Assembly (NCBI RefSeq): GCF_002088945.1
Contig: NZ_NCSU01000012.1
Span: 1-57,490 of the forward strand
Reading direction: 5' to 3'
DNA length: 57,490 nucleotides
From: Henriciella pelagia
GTDB taxonomy: Bacteria > Pseudomonadota > Alphaproteobacteria > Caulobacterales > Hyphomonadaceae
Part shown: positions 41,457 to 51,165 of the stretch, piece after piece
How positions within the stretch are numbered: the stretch's first letter is position 1
Layout of the letters: every line of letters begins with the position of its first letter
The notes under the pieces: generated by a model
Database searches by the model: none
Told to the model about the DNA's origin: nothing
What the model saw: only the letters and a program-made list of their open reading frames with translations
Made by a program: the position numbers and the translations under genes

Positions 41457-41484
41457 AACCCGCCACGGCAAGACCGGGCGGGTT
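41457..41484. terminator. Bidirectional terminator: hydrolase gene and end of the ribosomal superoperon
   Basis: AACCCGCC and GGCGGGTT form an 8-bp stem with a 12-base interior containing further CGG/CCG pairing. On the minus strand it is followed by TTTTTC, 25 bases after rplQ; on the plus strand it follows the hydrolase stop. Confidence 0.87.
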
Positions 41485-41509
41485 CTCAATTCTTTCAAGG
41501 CGTACGGTC

Positions 41510-41935
41510 TTATTCTTCGTCCATTGCCTCAAGCTCAGCTTCGTGACGGGCACGGTCTTTCGCGCCTTTTGCATCTTCATCGCGGTCAACAAGTTCGATG
41601 ACAGCAACCGGAGCATTGTCACCGTGACGGAAGCCGGCTTTGAGGACACGGGTGTAACCACCATTACGGTCCTTGTAGCGGTCGCCGAAGACGTCGAACA
41701 GCTTCTGGACGGCATCCTTGTTGCGAACCTGCGCAATCGCGCGGCGACGAGAGGCAAGGTCGCCCTTCTTCGCCAGGGTCACAAGCTTGTCCATGATCGG
41801 CTTGAGTTCCTTCGCCTTCGGAAGGGTCGTCACGATCTGCTCATGCTCAATGAGCGACGCTGCCATGTTCGCGAACATCGCCTTGCGATGCGATGTCGTG
41901 CGGTTCAGCTTGCGATGTGCAATTGCGTGGGCCAT
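41510..41935 (-). CDS. rplQ: 50S ribosomal protein L17
   Basis: L17 lines the polypeptide exit area. The 141-residue protein starts [25 protein letters not shown] and contains [23 protein letters not shown]. It has an acidic C-terminal extension ending EAMDEE, common in alphaproteobacteria. It is the last gene of the superoperon, 33 bases after rpoA. Confidence 0.97.
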   Translation of the reverse strand: MAHAIAHRKLNRTTSHRKAMFANMAASLIEHEQIVTTLPKAKELKPIMDKLVTLAKKGDLASRRRAIAQVRNKDAVQKLFDVFGDRYKDRNGGYTRVLKAGFRHGDNAPVAVIELVDRDEDAKGAKDRARHEAELEAMDEE

Positions 41936-41968
41936 TTCGGTCTCCTGCGCGCCCTCCCGGGCGGACGG

Positions 41969-43009
41969 TTAGAGGTGGTCGTCGTATTTCTTGGCAAGTG
42001 CCTCGATGTCTTCTGGTGGCCAGTCCGGCACTTCCATGCCGAGGTGCAGCCCCATGCCAGCGAGCACTTCCTTGATCTCGTTCAGCGACTTGCGGCCGAA
42101 GTTCGGAGTGCGGAGCATTTCCGCTTCGGACTTCTGGATGAGGTCGCCAATGTACACAATGTTGTCGTTCTTCAGGCAGTTTGCCGAACGAACAGACAAT
42201 TCCAACTCGTCGACCTTCTTGAGAAGAACCGGGTTGAAGCCGAGATCGGTTTCTTCGCTTGAGGAAGCGGATTCGGTTTCAGGCTCATCGAAGGTGATGA
42301 AGAGTTGCAGCTGGTCCTGAAGGATGCGGGCCGCGTAAGCCACGGCATCTTCCGGTGTGATGGAGCCATCGGTCTCGACCGTCAGCGTGAGCTTGTCATA
42401 GTCGAGGACGGTGCCCTCACGGGTATCTTCAACGGCATATCCGACGCGGCGGACCGGCGAATAGATTGCATCAACCGGCACGAAGCCAATCGGGGCGTCT
42501 TCCGGACGGCTCTGATCGGCAGGCACATAGCCCTTACCGGTTGCAACGGTGAATTCCATGCGCACAGACGCGCCCTCATCAAGGGTGCAGATAACCAGGT
42601 CCGGGTTGAGGATCTTCACATCGCCCGAGGTCTCGATCTGTCCAGCTTTCACTTCGCCCTTGCCGTCGGCCTTCAGGATCATGCGCTTCGGTGTATCCGA
42701 AACCATGTCGATGGCGATCTGCTTGAGATTCAGGACGATTGTCGTGACGTCTTCGCGAACGCCTGGAATGGACGAGAATTCGTGAACGACACCATCAATC
42801 TGGACGCCCGTGATCGCTGCACCTTGCAGAGAGGACAGGAGAACGCGGCGAAGCGCGTTGCCAAGGGTCGTGCCGAAGCCGCGCTCAAGCGGCTCGATGA
42901 CGAGTTTGGCATGACGGCGCGGATCACGGCCTGCTTCCACCTTCGGGCGGTTCGGGCGGATCAGTTCTTTCCAGTTACGGTCATTCACGCTGGTCGCGGT
43001 ATCGGCCAT
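41969..43009 (-). CDS. rpoA: RNA polymerase subunit alpha
   Basis: The alpha subunit assembles RNA polymerase (N-terminal domain, about residues 1-235, with [22 protein letters not shown]) and contacts UP elements and activators (C-terminal domain, about 260-330, with [15 protein letters not shown] and [14 protein letters not shown]). At 346 residues it is slightly longer than E. coli RpoA because of N- and C-terminal extensions. It lies between rpsK and rplQ; rpsD, present here in many bacteria, is absent as usual in alphaproteobacteria. Confidence 0.98.
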   Translation of the reverse strand: MADTATSVNDRNWKELIRPNRPKVEAGRDPRRHAKLVIEPLERGFGTTLGNALRRVLLSSLQGAAITGVQIDGVVHEFSSIPGVREDVTTIVLNLKQIAIDMVSDTPKRMILKADGKGEVKAGQIETSGDVKILNPDLVICTLDEGASVRMEFTVATGKGYVPADQSRPEDAPIGFVPVDAIYSPVRRVGYAVEDTREGTVLDYDKLTLTVETDGSITPEDAVAYAARILQDQLQLFITFDEPETESASSSEETDLGFNPVLLKKVDELELSVRSANCLKNDNIVYIGDLIQKSEAEMLRTPNFGRKSLNEIKEVLAGMGLHLGMEVPDWPPEDIEALAKKYDDHL

Positions 43010-43048
43010 TCACGGCCTCCTTAGTCTGTTAATGGATAAAGCTTGGGC

Positions 43049-43438
43049 CTAGACGCGGCGGCGTTTTGGCGGGCGGCATCCATTGTGCGGAATTGGTGTG
43101 GTGTCACGGATCGATGTGATGGTCAGGCCGGCAGCCTGCAGCGCGCGAAGGGCGCTCTCACGGCCCGAACCGGGACCACGAACATTGACTTCTACGGTTT
43201 GAAGGCCGTGCTCCTGCGCTTTCTTCGCCGCATCCTCAGCAGCCACCTGGGCAGCATAAGGGGTCGATTTGCGCGAGCCCTTAAACCCCATGGCACCGGC
43301 CGAAGACCAGGAAATCGTATTTCCCTGAGCGTCGGAAATTGTCACCATGGTGTTGTTGAAGCTCGAGTTCACATGGACAACGCCGGAAGAGATATTCTTG
43401 CGGGCGCGGCGGCGAACGCGGGTCGTATCACGAGCCAT
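43049..43438 (-). CDS. rpsK: 30S ribosomal protein S11
   Basis: S11 forms part of the platform and the mRNA exit-channel side of the 30S subunit. The 129-residue protein has [22 protein letters not shown] and the C-terminal [13 protein letters not shown] with [16 protein letters not shown]. It starts 12 bases after rpsM. Confidence 0.98.
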   Translation of the reverse strand: MARDTTRVRRRARKNISSGVVHVNSSFNNTMVTISDAQGNTISWSSAGAMGFKGSRKSTPYAAQVAAEDAAKKAQEHGLQTVEVNVRGPGSGRESALRALQAAGLTITSIRDTTPIPHNGCRPPKRRRV

Positions 43439-43450
43439 ATCAGTCTGGTC

Positions 43451-43819
43451 CTACTTCTTCTTACCGGCAATCGGCTTTGCCGGACCCTTGCGGGTGCGAG
43501 CGTTGGTGTGAGTGCGCTGACCACGAACCGGAAGGCGCTTGCGGTGGCGCAGACCACGGTAGCAGCCAAGGTCCATGAGACGCTTGATGTTCATCGAGAC
43601 TTCGCGGCGAAGGTCACCTTCCACCATATAGTCGGAATCGATGGTTTCGCGGATCTGGATCACTTCAGCGTCGGTGAGGTCGGCCACGCGGCGGTGCGAC
43701 TCGATACCAATCTTCTCAGTGATCTCGCGGGCTTTGGCCGGACCAATCCCGTGAATGTAACGAAGCGCAATTTCAACGCGCTTGTTCGTTGGAATGTTTA
43801 CACCTGCAATACGGGCCAC
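43451..43819 (-). CDS. rpsM: 30S ribosomal protein S13
   Basis: S13 contacts the P-site tRNA and the 50S head bridge. The product is 122 residues, [26 protein letters not shown] and C-terminal [18 protein letters not shown]. The GTG at 43819 is chosen: the upstream ATG at 43828 lies directly on the AGGAG sequence with no spacing, while the GTG is nine bases from it and gives the universal MARIAGV N-terminus. Confidence 0.95.
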   Translation of the reverse strand: MARIAGVNIPTNKRVEIALRYIHGIGPAKAREITEKIGIESHRRVADLTDAEVIQIRETIDSDYMVEGDLRREVSMNIKRLMDLGCYRGLRHRKRLPVRGQRTHTNARTRKGPAKPIAGKKK

Positions 43820-43854
43820 GGGCCTCATCTCCTAAACTGCGAAAAACGGGCTCG

Positions 43855-43882
43855 GCGCGAAACGAAAACCAACGCTTCGCGC
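43855..43882 (-). promoter_or_regulatory. Leader hairpin before rpsM
   Basis: GCGCGAA (43855-43861) pairs with TTCGCGC (43876-43882), with a 14-base loop, between the alpha-operon promoter and rpsM. It may be a leader structure; no known ribosomal-protein binding site is recognised. Confidence 0.35.
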
Positions 43883-43913
43883 GCGCGAACCCGACCTCTT
43901 AACGAAGTGCGTC

Positions 43914-43941
43914 GTTATAGACCTGCAAATCGCCGCGTCAA
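43914..43941 (-). promoter_or_regulatory. Internal sigma-70 promoter for the alpha operon (rpsM-rpsK-rpoA-rplQ)
   Basis: On the minus strand TTGACG (43941-43936) and TATAAC (43919-43914) are separated by 16 bases, in the 129-base gap between adk and rpsM. It is the best housekeeping promoter match in the ribosomal region. Confidence 0.7.
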
Positions 43942-43957
43942 CTGGTGAAATGCGGCT

Positions 43958-44527
43958 TTATGCGGTCTCTTTCAGCGCCTTCTCGACGCCTTGTGTAACC
44001 TCATCAATCGACGCCATTCCGTCGACTTCGCGAAGGATGCCTCGTTCCGCATAAAGCGGAATGAGAGGTGCGGTATCCTGATTATACTTATCAAGGCGCG
44101 CAGCAAAAGTCTCCGGGTTGTCGTCCTTGCGTCCCTGCTCCTCAAAGCGCTTGGTCACCCGCTTCAGCAGTTGGGCTTCGTCGACGACCAGCCGGATCAC
44201 GCGGTCGACTTGCGACCCACGGGTTTTCAGCAGATTGTCGAGCGCGTGCGCCTGACCAACCGTGCGCGGAAATCCGTCATAGATGAAGCCTGGCGCATCG
44301 GTATGGATGCCGAGCTGCTCATCAATCAGATCGATGACGATTTCATCTGACACCAGGCCGCCCTCGTCCATGATCTTTGCAACGCGATTGCCAAGCTCAG
44401 ATCCTGATGCGCGCGCTGCGCGCAGCATGTCGCCCGTCGAAAGCTGAATGTAGCCGTGTTCCTCGACAAGGCGTTTTGCCTGCGTGCCCTTTCCGGCCGC
44501 CGGTGGTCCGAAGAGTATCAAATTCAT
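43958..44527 (-). CDS. adk: Adenylate kinase
   Basis: It interconverts ATP, AMP and ADP. The 189-residue short form has the P-loop GPPAAGKGTQ, LSTGDMLRAARASGSE for AMP binding and GFIYDGFPRTVGQAHAL. The LID domain is short and lacks the zinc-finger cysteines, as expected for alphaproteobacteria. Its ATG overlaps the secY stop by four bases, so translation is coupled. Confidence 0.97.
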   Translation of the reverse strand: MNLILFGPPAAGKGTQAKRLVEEHGYIQLSTGDMLRAARASGSELGNRVAKIMDEGGLVSDEIVIDLIDEQLGIHTDAPGFIYDGFPRTVGQAHALDNLLKTRGSQVDRVIRLVVDEAQLLKRVTKRFEEQGRKDDNPETFAARLDKYNQDTAPLIPLYAERGILREVDGMASIDEVTQGVEKALKETA

Positions 44528-45888
44528 CGTCTGCGCTTACCTCCCAGCCGCGATTTCTTGATCAGCCCTTCATATTGATGCGCGATCAAGTGGGACTGGA
44601 TCTGTGTCACTGTATCCATCGTAACGGATACAACGATGAGAAGCGATGTGCCACCAATATAGAAAGGAATTTCCGGAACGTATCGCCGCAGCACTTCTGG
44701 AAGCAGACAGACGAAGACCAGATAGATGGCGCCGATCGTGGTGAGGCGCGTCAGCACATAATCGAAATAGGCAGCCGTGTTCTTGCCCGGACGGATGCCA
44801 GGGACGAAGCCGCCATACTTGCGCAGATTGTCTGCGGTTTCCTGCGGGTTGAACATGATCGAAGTGTAGAAGAAGCAGAAGAATGCGACCAGCACACCGT
44901 AAGTGATGATGTAGGTCCAGCTGCCCGGCGAGAAGTGAAGGGCCAGCCACTGGATGATGCCAGGGCCCTGCTCGACGCCGGTACCTGGGGCCATCGTATT
45001 ACCACCGGTCAGGCCGACAGCCGTCATCGGCAGCATCAGGATCGCGATGGCGAAAATTGGCGGGATGACACCCGACGTATTGAGCTTCAGCGGCATGAAC
45101 GAGCTCTGGCCCTGCTGCATCTGATTGCCGACCTGGCGCTTCGGATACTGGATCAGGACGCGGCGCTGCGAGCGCTCGATGAAGACAATGAAAAGGACGA
45201 GCGCAATGACGAGTAGAAGGACAAGCGCCACGAAGACGACATTGACGCCCTGCTCACGGCCGCCGGCAAAGAGGTTCACAATCGCCTTCGGCATTTCGGC
45301 AATGATGCCTGCGAAGATGATCAGCGAGATGCCGTTGCCGATACCGCGCGCGGTGATCTGTTCACCCATCCACATCAGGAACATTGTGCCGCCAACGAAC
45401 GTCGTCACAGCGGTCAATACAAAGAACCAGGTCGCAATGCCTTCATACGCCACGCCCGAAAGGCCCATGGCGATGCCAAAGCCCTGGAAGAAGGCGAATC
45501 CGACAGTGAGATAGCGCGTATACTGGTTGATCTGCTTGCGGCCCGACTCGCCCTCTTTCTTCAGCTTTTCAAGCGAAGGCACAGCGCTTGTCATCATCTG
45601 CACGATGATGGACGCCGTAATGTAAGGCATCACGTTGAGCGCAAACACACTCATCCGCTCGACGGCGCCGCCAGCGAACATGTTCAGCGAGCCGAGCATG
45701 CCGCCCTGCTGCTGCTGGAAGAATTGTGCAAACTGATTGGGGTCAACGCCAGGAACGGGAATGAACGTTCCAAGACGATAGAGAACGAGAATGAAGAGCG
45801 TGAACAGGATTCGGGCCTGAAGATCCTTCGCTTTCGCGAAGGTGCCGAAATTCATGTTTCGCGCCATTTGCTCTGCGGCTGTGGCCAA
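44524..45888 (-). CDS. secY: Preprotein translocase subunit SecY
   Basis: SecY is the channel subunit of the Sec translocon. The 454-residue protein has ten predicted membrane helices, the plug region after helix 1, and the conserved cytoplasmic loops QYPKRQVGNQMQQGQSSFMPLKLN and YGGFVPGIRPGKNTA. RLTTIGAIYLVFVCLLPE precedes helix 9. It lies 88 bases after rplO; the gap holds the hairpin at 45913-45936. Confidence 0.97.
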   Translation of the reverse strand: MATAAEQMARNMNFGTFAKAKDLQARILFTLFILVLYRLGTFIPVPGVDPNQFAQFFQQQQGGMLGSLNMFAGGAVERMSVFALNVMPYITASIIVQMMTSAVPSLEKLKKEGESGRKQINQYTRYLTVGFAFFQGFGIAMGLSGVAYEGIATWFFVLTAVTTFVGGTMFLMWMGEQITARGIGNGISLIIFAGIIAEMPKAIVNLFAGGREQGVNVVFVALVLLLVIALVLFIVFIERSQRRVLIQYPKRQVGNQMQQGQSSFMPLKLNTSGVIPPIFAIAILMLPMTAVGLTGGNTMAPGTGVEQGPGIIQWLALHFSPGSWTYIITYGVLVAFFCFFYTSIMFNPQETADNLRKYGGFVPGIRPGKNTAAYFDYVLTRLTTIGAIYLVFVCLLPEVLRRYVPEIPFYIGGTSLLIVVSVTMDTVTQIQSHLIAHQYEGLIKKSRLGGKRRR

Positions 45889-45912
45889 GTGCCCCTCCTA
45901 CCGGAAATGAAA

Positions 45913-45936
45913 TCGCCGCCAATACATCGGCGGCGA
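45913..45936 (-). promoter_or_regulatory. Hairpin between rplO and secY
   Basis: TCGCCGCC (45913-45920) pairs with GGCGGCGA (45929-45936) over an 8-base loop. On the minus strand it is followed by TTTCATTTCC, so it may attenuate transcription into secY or protect the mRNA. Confidence 0.45.
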
Positions 45937-45976
45937 AATGCTGTTTGTGAAGGTGTGCGAACGAAAAAGCCGCAGA

Positions 45977-46456
45977 TTACTCTGCTTTTTCCGCCGCCAC
46001 CGGCCCCGTCACAGTAACCTTGCCGCCGGCCTTCTCGATCGCTTCGATCGCGGCCTTGCTGGCGCCCGTGACAGTGATGTTTGCCTTCTTCGGCGCTTCA
46101 CCCTTTGCGAGGAGACGAACACCGTCCTTCACGCGGCGGATGACACCGGATGCAACCAGCGTCTCTTCGGTGATATCGCCAGCCTTGAGCTTGCCAGCTT
46201 CGATCGCCTTGGTGAGACGTCCAAGATTGACCCAGGCATGGTCCTTCGAGTTGCGGGCAGTGAAGCCACGCTTCGGCAGACGCATATAGATTGGCATCTG
46301 GCCGCCTTCGAAGCCATTCAGGGCAACGCCCGAACGAGCCTTCTGGCCTTTGACACCGCGACCGCCAGTCTTGCCCTTGCCGGAGCCGACGCCGCGGCCC
46401 ACGCGATGGCGGTTCTGGGTCGATCCCGCATTTGGGGAGAGTTCGTTGAGTTTCAT
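45977..46456 (-). CDS. rplO: 50S ribosomal protein L15
   Basis: L15 joins late in 50S assembly. The 159-residue protein has the basic, glycine-rich N-terminal extension ([22 protein letters not shown]) and the globular C-terminal part ([22 protein letters not shown]). It follows rpmD by 44 bases. Confidence 0.97.
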   Translation of the reverse strand: MKLNELSPNAGSTQNRHRVGRGVGSGKGKTGGRGVKGQKARSGVALNGFEGGQMPIYMRLPKRGFTARNSKDHAWVNLGRLTKAIEAGKLKAGDITEETLVASGVIRRVKDGVRLLAKGEAPKKANITVTGASKAAIEAIEKAGGKVTVTGPVAAEKAE

Positions 46457-46500
46457 CGGTCTATTCCTGACTGGCGCTGAAAAGGGTCGCCCCTATACGC

Positions 46501-46695
46501 CTACTCTTCTACGACTTCAATAAGGTGAGACACCTTGGCAATCATGCCACGCACGGCCGGGGTGTCTTCAAGCTGACGCTCACGGCCGATCTTGTTGAGA
46601 CCGAGGCCGACAAGCGTTTGACGCTGCTCTGGCTTGCGACGGATCGGGCTGCCTGTCTGGCGAACCGTGACCGTATCTGACTTCTTCTTTGCCAT
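46501..46695 (-). CDS. rpmD: 50S ribosomal protein L30
   Basis: The 64-residue protein has [25 protein letters not shown] and the terminal [13 protein letters not shown] characteristic of L30. It sits between rpsE and rplO in the spc block. Confidence 0.95.
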   Translation of the reverse strand: MAKKKSDTVTVRQTGSPIRRKPEQRQTLVGLGLNKIGRERQLEDTPAVRGMIAKVSHLIEVVEE

Positions 46696-46715
46696 GATCA
46701 GAACCCTTTTCTAAA

Positions 46716-47309
46716 TCAGGCGGTTTCGGAAATGCCGGCTTCGGACGCACCATCGGTGCGGCGGCCAACAATATCCTGGACCTTGAGGCCACGCTTGGAC
46801 GCAACGGAGCGCGGGCTTGCCTGCTCCTTGAGCGCCGCGAAGGTTGCGCGAACCATGTTGTACGGGTTGGACGAGCCGGTCGACTTGCCAACGACGTCCT
46901 GAATGCCGAGCACTTCCATGACAGCGCGCATCGGGCCGCCAGCGATCACGCCGGTGCCGGGAGGCGCTGCGCGAAGGATGACCTTGCCTGCACCCCAACG
47001 GCCCTTGCCGTCATGATGCAGCGTTCGGCCCTCGCGAAGCGCAACACGAACCATGTTGCGTTTTGCGTCTTCGGTTGCCTTGCGGATCGCTTCAGGCACT
47101 TCGCGGGCCTTGCCCTTGCCGAAGCCTGCGCGGCCCTTCTGGTCACCAACGACGACCAGTGCAGCAAAGCCGAAATTCTTACCGCCCTTCACCGTCTTGG
47201 CGACGCGGTTGATGCCGACGAGCTTGTCGACAAATTCGCTCTGCTCTTCCTGGCGGTCGTCGCGACGTCCGCGTCCGCGGCCGCGACCTCTGCCCTGTTC
47301 TTCTGCCAT
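46716..47309 (-). CDS. rpsE: 30S ribosomal protein S5
   Basis: S5 helps maintain decoding accuracy. The double-stranded RNA-binding-like domain ([23 protein letters not shown]) and the C-terminal domain ([31 protein letters not shown]) are complete. The 197-residue protein carries an arginine/glycine-rich N-terminal extension ([11 protein letters not shown]) common in alphaproteobacteria. It begins ten bases after rplR. Confidence 0.97.
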   Translation of the reverse strand: MAEEQGRGRGRGRGRRDDRQEEQSEFVDKLVGINRVAKTVKGGKNFGFAALVVVGDQKGRAGFGKGKAREVPEAIRKATEDAKRNMVRVALREGRTLHHDGKGRWGAGKVILRAAPPGTGVIAGGPMRAVMEVLGIQDVVGKSTGSSNPYNMVRATFAALKEQASPRSVASKRGLKVQDIVGRRTDGASEAGISETA

Positions 47310-47318
47310 ATTGGCCTC

Positions 47319-47681
47319 CTAGAACTTCAGACCGCCCTCGCGGGCGGCGTCTGCCAGGGCTTTAACCCGGCCGTGGAACATGTAGCTGCCGCGATCGAAA
47401 ACGACGTCTTCGACGCCGGCTTTCTTGGCGCGCTCTGCGATGAGCTCACCGATGCGCTGGGCAGCTGCGGTATCGCTCGTGGACTTCAGCTTGGTGCGAA
47501 GGTCTTTCTCGAGCGTTGAGGCTGCAGCAACCGTCAGACCCTTCTCATCATCGATGATCTGGGCGGAAATATTCTTGTGCGAGCGGGCAACCGAAAGACG
47601 CGGCTTGCCAGAGGCGAGCTTGCGGAGCTTCGTGCGGGTGCGCTGCGCGCGACGGATGGATTTTTCGCGTGTCGTCTTCAT
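47319..47681 (-). CDS. rplR: 50S ribosomal protein L18
   Basis: L18 brings 5S rRNA to the 50S subunit. The 120-residue protein has a basic N-terminus ([22 protein letters not shown]) and the C-terminal [29 protein letters not shown]. It starts five bases after rplF. Confidence 0.97.
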   Translation of the reverse strand: MKTTREKSIRRAQRTRTKLRKLASGKPRLSVARSHKNISAQIIDDEKGLTVAAASTLEKDLRTKLKSTSDTAAAQRIGELIAERAKKAGVEDVVFDRGSYMFHGRVKALADAAREGGLKF

Positions 47682-47686
47682 GGCGG

Positions 47687-48298
47687 TTACTTCTTCTTGC
47701 CTTCCTTGCGGCGGACATATTCGCCCTGGTAACGCACGCCCTTGCCCTTGAACGGCTCTGGCTTACGGAACTGGCGAATCTCGGCAGCAGCCTGGCCGAC
47801 AGCCTGCTTGTCTGCGCCCGAAACGATGACTTCAGTCGGCTTGGGGGCTTCAATCTTGATGCCTTCCGGTGCCTTGAAGATCACGTCATGCGAATAACCG
47901 AGCGACAGTTTCAGGTCATTGCCCTGCATCTGTGCGCGATAACCAACGCCGACGAGTTCCAGCGTCTTCGAGAAGCCTGTGGCGGCACCGTTGATGACGT
48001 TGGCAGCGTTCGCACGAGCCGTGCCCCACTGGGTGCGGACTTTTGGGTCCAGCGCCTCAGCGAAGGTCATCTTCTTGCGACCCTTCTCGTCATTTGCCTT
48101 GATGCGCTCATTCGCTTCTTTCACGAAGTTCTCGCGTGGCATGATCTGGACTTCGCCGTCCTTGATCTCGGCCGACATCAGGTCGGACACGGTGAAGGCG
48201 AGGTTGCCTTTCGGGCCCTTGGCTTCGATCGTATTGCCGTTCAGCGTAACGGTCGTGCCGTTCGGGACCGGAATTGGGAGTTTTCCAATACGGGACAT
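47687..48298 (-). CDS. rplF: 50S ribosomal protein L6 with an extra internal segment
   Basis: L6 lies near the factor-binding site of the 50S subunit. [33 protein letters not shown] and the C-terminal [19 protein letters not shown] are normal. The protein is 203 residues instead of about 177. The extra roughly 27 residues (about 57-83, [18 protein letters not shown] and following) lie between the first strand set and the WGTARA segment. They are charged and probably helical. The frame is intact, so it is an insertion and not a frameshift. Confidence 0.96.
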   Translation of the reverse strand: MSRIGKLPIPVPNGTTVTLNGNTIEAKGPKGNLAFTVSDLMSAEIKDGEVQIMPRENFVKEANERIKANDEKGRKKMTFAEALDPKVRTQWGTARANAANVINGAATGFSKTLELVGVGYRAQMQGNDLKLSLGYSHDVIFKAPEGIKIEAPKPTEVIVSGADKQAVGQAAAEIRQFRKPEPFKGKGVRYQGEYVRRKEGKKK

Positions 48299-48315
48299 AT
48301 CAGTTCATCCTCGTC

Positions 48316-48711
48316 CTAGAATACCCGGCAAAGGATCTCGCCACCCACATTCTCATTGCGTGCAACGGCGTCGGAAATGACCCCCTTGGACGTTGAGAGA
48401 ATGGAGATGCCCAGTCCGTTGCGGACCAGCGGCAGATCATTCACCGACGAATAAACCCGGCGACCTGGCTTCGAGACCCGGCGGATCTCGGAGATGACAG
48501 GTGCGCCATCATAATACTTGAGCTCGATCTCGACATTGTTGTGACCGTCTTTTTCGACTTCCGTGTAGCCACGGATGTAGCCTTCAGACTGGAGCACGTC
48601 GAGGACGCGGATCCGCAGTTTGGAAGACGGCGAGACAACCTTCGTCATGCCACGCATCTGCGCATTGCGGATACGGGTCAGGAGATCGCCAAGGGGATCG
48701 GAAATGTTCAT
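48316..48711 (-). CDS. rpsH: 30S ribosomal protein S8
   Basis: S8 is a primary 16S rRNA-binding protein and the usual autogenous regulator of the spc operon. The 131-residue protein has [17 protein letters not shown] and the C-terminal [16 protein letters not shown] and [11 protein letters not shown]. Confidence 0.97.
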   Translation of the reverse strand: MNISDPLGDLLTRIRNAQMRGMTKVVSPSSKLRIRVLDVLQSEGYIRGYTEVEKDGHNNVEIELKYYDGAPVISEIRRVSKPGRRVYSSVNDLPLVRNGLGISILSTSKGVISDAVARNENVGGEILCRVF

Positions 48712-48726
48712 CTTGGTCCTCCTTTC

Positions 48727-49032
48727 CTACCAGCTTGACTTCACGAGGCCCGGCACCATGCCGAGCGAGCCGAGTTCGCGAAGTGCGATACGCGACATTT
48801 TCATCTTGCGATAATAACCACGCGGACGGCCTGTGACCTGGCAGCGGTTACGAACGCGGTTCGGTGCGGAGTTGCGCGGAAGCTCAGCCAGTTTCAGGCG
48901 AGCCTGAAAGCGCTCTTCCAGTGGAACATCTTCATCCACCGCAATCGCTTTCAGCTTCGCGCGACGAGCCGCATACTTGGCGACCATCTTGCGACGCTTC
49001 TCGTTCTTCTCAATTGCGCTTTTCTTAGCCAT
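48727..49032 (-). CDS. rpsN: 30S ribosomal protein S14
   Basis: The 101-residue protein is the long, zinc-free S14 type: it lacks the CxxC pairs of the zinc form and carries [31 protein letters not shown]. It follows rplE by 19 bases. Confidence 0.97.
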   Translation of the reverse strand: MAKKSAIEKNEKRRKMVAKYAARRAKLKAIAVDEDVPLEERFQARLKLAELPRNSAPNRVRNRCQVTGRPRGYYRKMKMSRIALRELGSLGMVPGLVKSSW

Positions 49033-49051
49033 ATCGTTTCGTCCTCAAGCG

Positions 49052-49606
49052 CTAGTTCCGGAACGGGAAGCCGCAATGCGCGAGCAGCGCCTTGGCTTCT
49101 TCGTTCGTTTTAGCGGTGGTGCAGACAATGATGTCCATACCGCGAATGTCTTCCACGTCGTCATAGTTGATTTCCGGGAACACGATCTGCTCTTTCAGGC
49201 CCATGGCGAAGTTGCCACGACCATCGAAGCTCTTGCCGTTCAGACCGCGGAAGTCCTTCACGCGTGGCAAGGCCATGTTGGTCAGACGGTCGAGAAACTC
49301 GAACATCCGGTCACGGCGTAGCGTAACCTTGGCACCGATGACCATACCGTCGCGCAGCTTGAAGCCTGCGATGGACTTACGGGCCTTGGTCGGCACCGGC
49401 TTCTGACCAGCGATCTTCTCGAGCTCGGCAAGCGCGGTCTTGATCTTCTTGGAGTCAGCGACAGCTTCGCCGACACCCATGTTGATCACGACCTTGTCGA
49501 GCTTCGGGACCTGCATGTCATTGGAGTAGTTGAACTGCTCCTGGAGCTTGGCCCGGATCTCTTTAGCGTACTTCGTCTTCAGACGGGGTTCGTAATTCTT
49601 GGACAT
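49052..49606 (-). CDS. rplE: 50S ribosomal protein L5
   Basis: L5 binds 5S rRNA and the P-site tRNA elbow. The 184-residue protein has [38 protein letters not shown], and the C-terminal [24 protein letters not shown]. Its start overlaps the rplX stop by one base. Confidence 0.97.
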   Translation of the reverse strand: MSKNYEPRLKTKYAKEIRAKLQEQFNYSNDMQVPKLDKVVINMGVGEAVADSKKIKTALAELEKIAGQKPVPTKARKSIAGFKLRDGMVIGAKVTLRRDRMFEFLDRLTNMALPRVKDFRGLNGKSFDGRGNFAMGLKEQIVFPEINYDDVEDIRGMDIIVCTTAKTNEEAKALLAHCGFPFRN

Positions 49607-49917
49607 CAGATCGACTCGCCAGAACGTTTGGCATAGCGCGTCTTGCGGCCATGCTCGTCTACCTTGAAACCGACGCGGGTCGGCTTGCCATCACGCGGGT
49701 CCATGATCGCCACATTGGAGACATGGATCGGCGCTTCGAACGTCTTGATGCCACCTGGGTCCATCTGACCCGGCTTCTGGTGGCGCTTCACAACGTTCAC
49801 ACCCTGAACAACAACACGGTTCTCAGCGGGAAGCACTTTCAGCACTTCGCCCTGGGCGCCCTTGTTGCGGCCCGTCGTGACAATCACGCGGTCACCTTTT
49901 TTCACTTTGGCAGCCAT
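49606..49917 (-). CDS. rplX: 50S ribosomal protein L24
   Basis: L24 initiates 50S assembly. The 103-residue protein has the KOW motif near residues 5-32 ([21 protein letters not shown]) and the segment [29 protein letters not shown]. It lies two bases after rplN. Confidence 0.97.
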   Translation of the reverse strand: MAAKVKKGDRVIVTTGRNKGAQGEVLKVLPAENRVVVQGVNVVKRHQKPGQMDPGGIKTFEAPIHVSNVAIMDPRDGKPTRVGFKVDEHGRKTRYAKRSGESI

Positions 49918-49919
49918 GG

Positions 49920-50288
49920 TTACAGCACCTCCGGAGCCAGAGAGACGATCTTCATGTGGTTCTTGGCGCGAAGCTCGCGCGGAACCGGTCCGAAGATACG
50001 GGTACCGATCGGCTCACCATTATTGTTCACCAGCACAGCGGCATTGGTGTCGAAACGGATGGTCGAACCGTCGGGGCGGTTAATGTCTTTCGAGACGCGG
50101 ACGACGACAGCGCGGCGTACATCGCCTTTCTTTACGCGGCCGGTTGGAATCGCTTCCTTGATCGACACGACGATGATATCGCCCACGGACGCATAGCGGC
50201 GGCCTGCACCACCCAGCACCTTGATGCACTGGACACGGCGTGCGCCGGAATTGTCCGCAACGCGGAGGTTGGATTGCATCTGGATCAT
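49920..50288 (-). CDS. rplN: 50S ribosomal protein L14
   Basis: The 122-residue protein starts [27 protein letters not shown] and ends [19 protein letters not shown], both highly conserved L14 sequences. Its ATG overlaps the rpsQ stop by four bases. Confidence 0.98.
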   Translation of the reverse strand: MIQMQSNLRVADNSGARRVQCIKVLGGAGRRYASVGDIIVVSIKEAIPTGRVKKGDVRRAVVVRVSKDINRPDGSTIRFDTNAAVLVNNNGEPIGTRIFGPVPRELRAKNHMKIVSLAPEVL

Positions 50289-50530
50289 GAGTCAGCCCCT
50301 TCTCCAGCAACCAGTTCCCACGTCTTCAGTTTCGAGCGCGGTGGGCACTCCTGAATGGTGACGCGCTGACCTTCGACGGCAACATTGCCCTCGTCGTGAG
50401 CGTGGTATTTCTTCGAGCGGCGCACGATCTTCTTCATCACAGGATGGAGGAAGGTGCGGTCAACGCGGACCACAGCCGTCTTGTCCTGCTTGGTGGACAC
50501 CACAACGCCTTCCATTACGCGTTTCGGCAT
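50285..50530 (-). CDS. rpsQ: 30S ribosomal protein S17
   Basis: The 81-residue OB-fold protein has [27 protein letters not shown] and the [10 protein letters not shown] segment. It is short but complete, coupled to rplN by an ATGA overlap. Confidence 0.97.
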   Translation of the reverse strand: MPKRVMEGVVVSTKQDKTAVVRVDRTFLHPVMKKIVRRSKKYHAHDEGNVAVEGQRVTIQECPPRSKLKTWELVAGEGADS

Positions 50531-50539
50531 GACTCTCTC

Positions 50540-50743
50540 CTACGCCTCTGCTTCCGCTTTGGCCTGTTCGCTGAGGAGCGTCTTGACGCGAGCGATGTCG
50601 CGGCGGACTTCCTTCATTCGGGCCGTTTTTTCCAGTTGGCCAGTGGCCTGCTGGAAGCGGAGGTTGAACTGTTCTTTCTTGAGCTGGACGAGCTGATCCT
50701 TCAGCTGGTCGGTGCTCTTGGAACGCAAATCAGCGATTTTCAT
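50540..50743 (-). CDS. rpmC: 50S ribosomal protein L29
   Basis: The 67-residue helical protein has [39 protein letters not shown], the L29 signature, with an alanine/glutamate tail. It begins two bases after rplP. Confidence 0.96.
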   Translation of the reverse strand: MKIADLRSKSTDQLKDQLVQLKKEQFNLRFQQATGQLEKTARMKEVRRDIARVKTLLSEQAKAEAEA

Positions 50744-50745
50744 CT

Positions 50746-51162
50746 CTAGATCCCCTCAATGCGCTTGATGATCTTGGTCTTGACCGGCAGCTTTGCGGCG
50801 CCGAGCTTCAGAGCCTGAATGGCGACAGCATCCGGAACACCATCGATCTCGAACAGGATACGGCCAGGAGCAACGCGGGCGACCCAACGGTCTACCGAGC
50901 CCTTACCCTTACCCATACGAACTTCGATCGGCTTCGCCGTGACCGGCGTGTCCGGGAATACGCGGATCCAGACCTTGCCCTGACGCTTCATTTCGCGGGT
51001 CACAGCACGGCGGGTCGCTTCGATCTGACGAGCGGTCACCCGCTCTGGCTCGAGCGCCTTGAGGCCGAAGCTGCCAAAGTTCAGCGTGTAGCCGCCCTTG
51101 GCGTTGCCCGTGATCCGGCCCTTGAAGGCCTTACGGTATTTTGTGCGTTTTGGCTGCAGCAT
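50746..51162 (-). CDS. rplP: 50S ribosomal protein L16
   Basis: L16 organises the A-site side of the peptidyl-transferase centre. The 138-residue protein has [19 protein letters not shown], the ITAR-type [13 protein letters not shown] motif and [15 protein letters not shown]. It starts three bases after rpsC. Confidence 0.98.
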   Translation of the reverse strand: MLQPKRTKYRKAFKGRITGNAKGGYTLNFGSFGLKALEPERVTARQIEATRRAVTREMKRQGKVWIRVFPDTPVTAKPIEVRMGKGKGSVDRWVARVAPGRILFEIDGVPDAVAIQALKLGAAKLPVKTKIIKRIEGI

Positions 51163-51165
51163 CGG

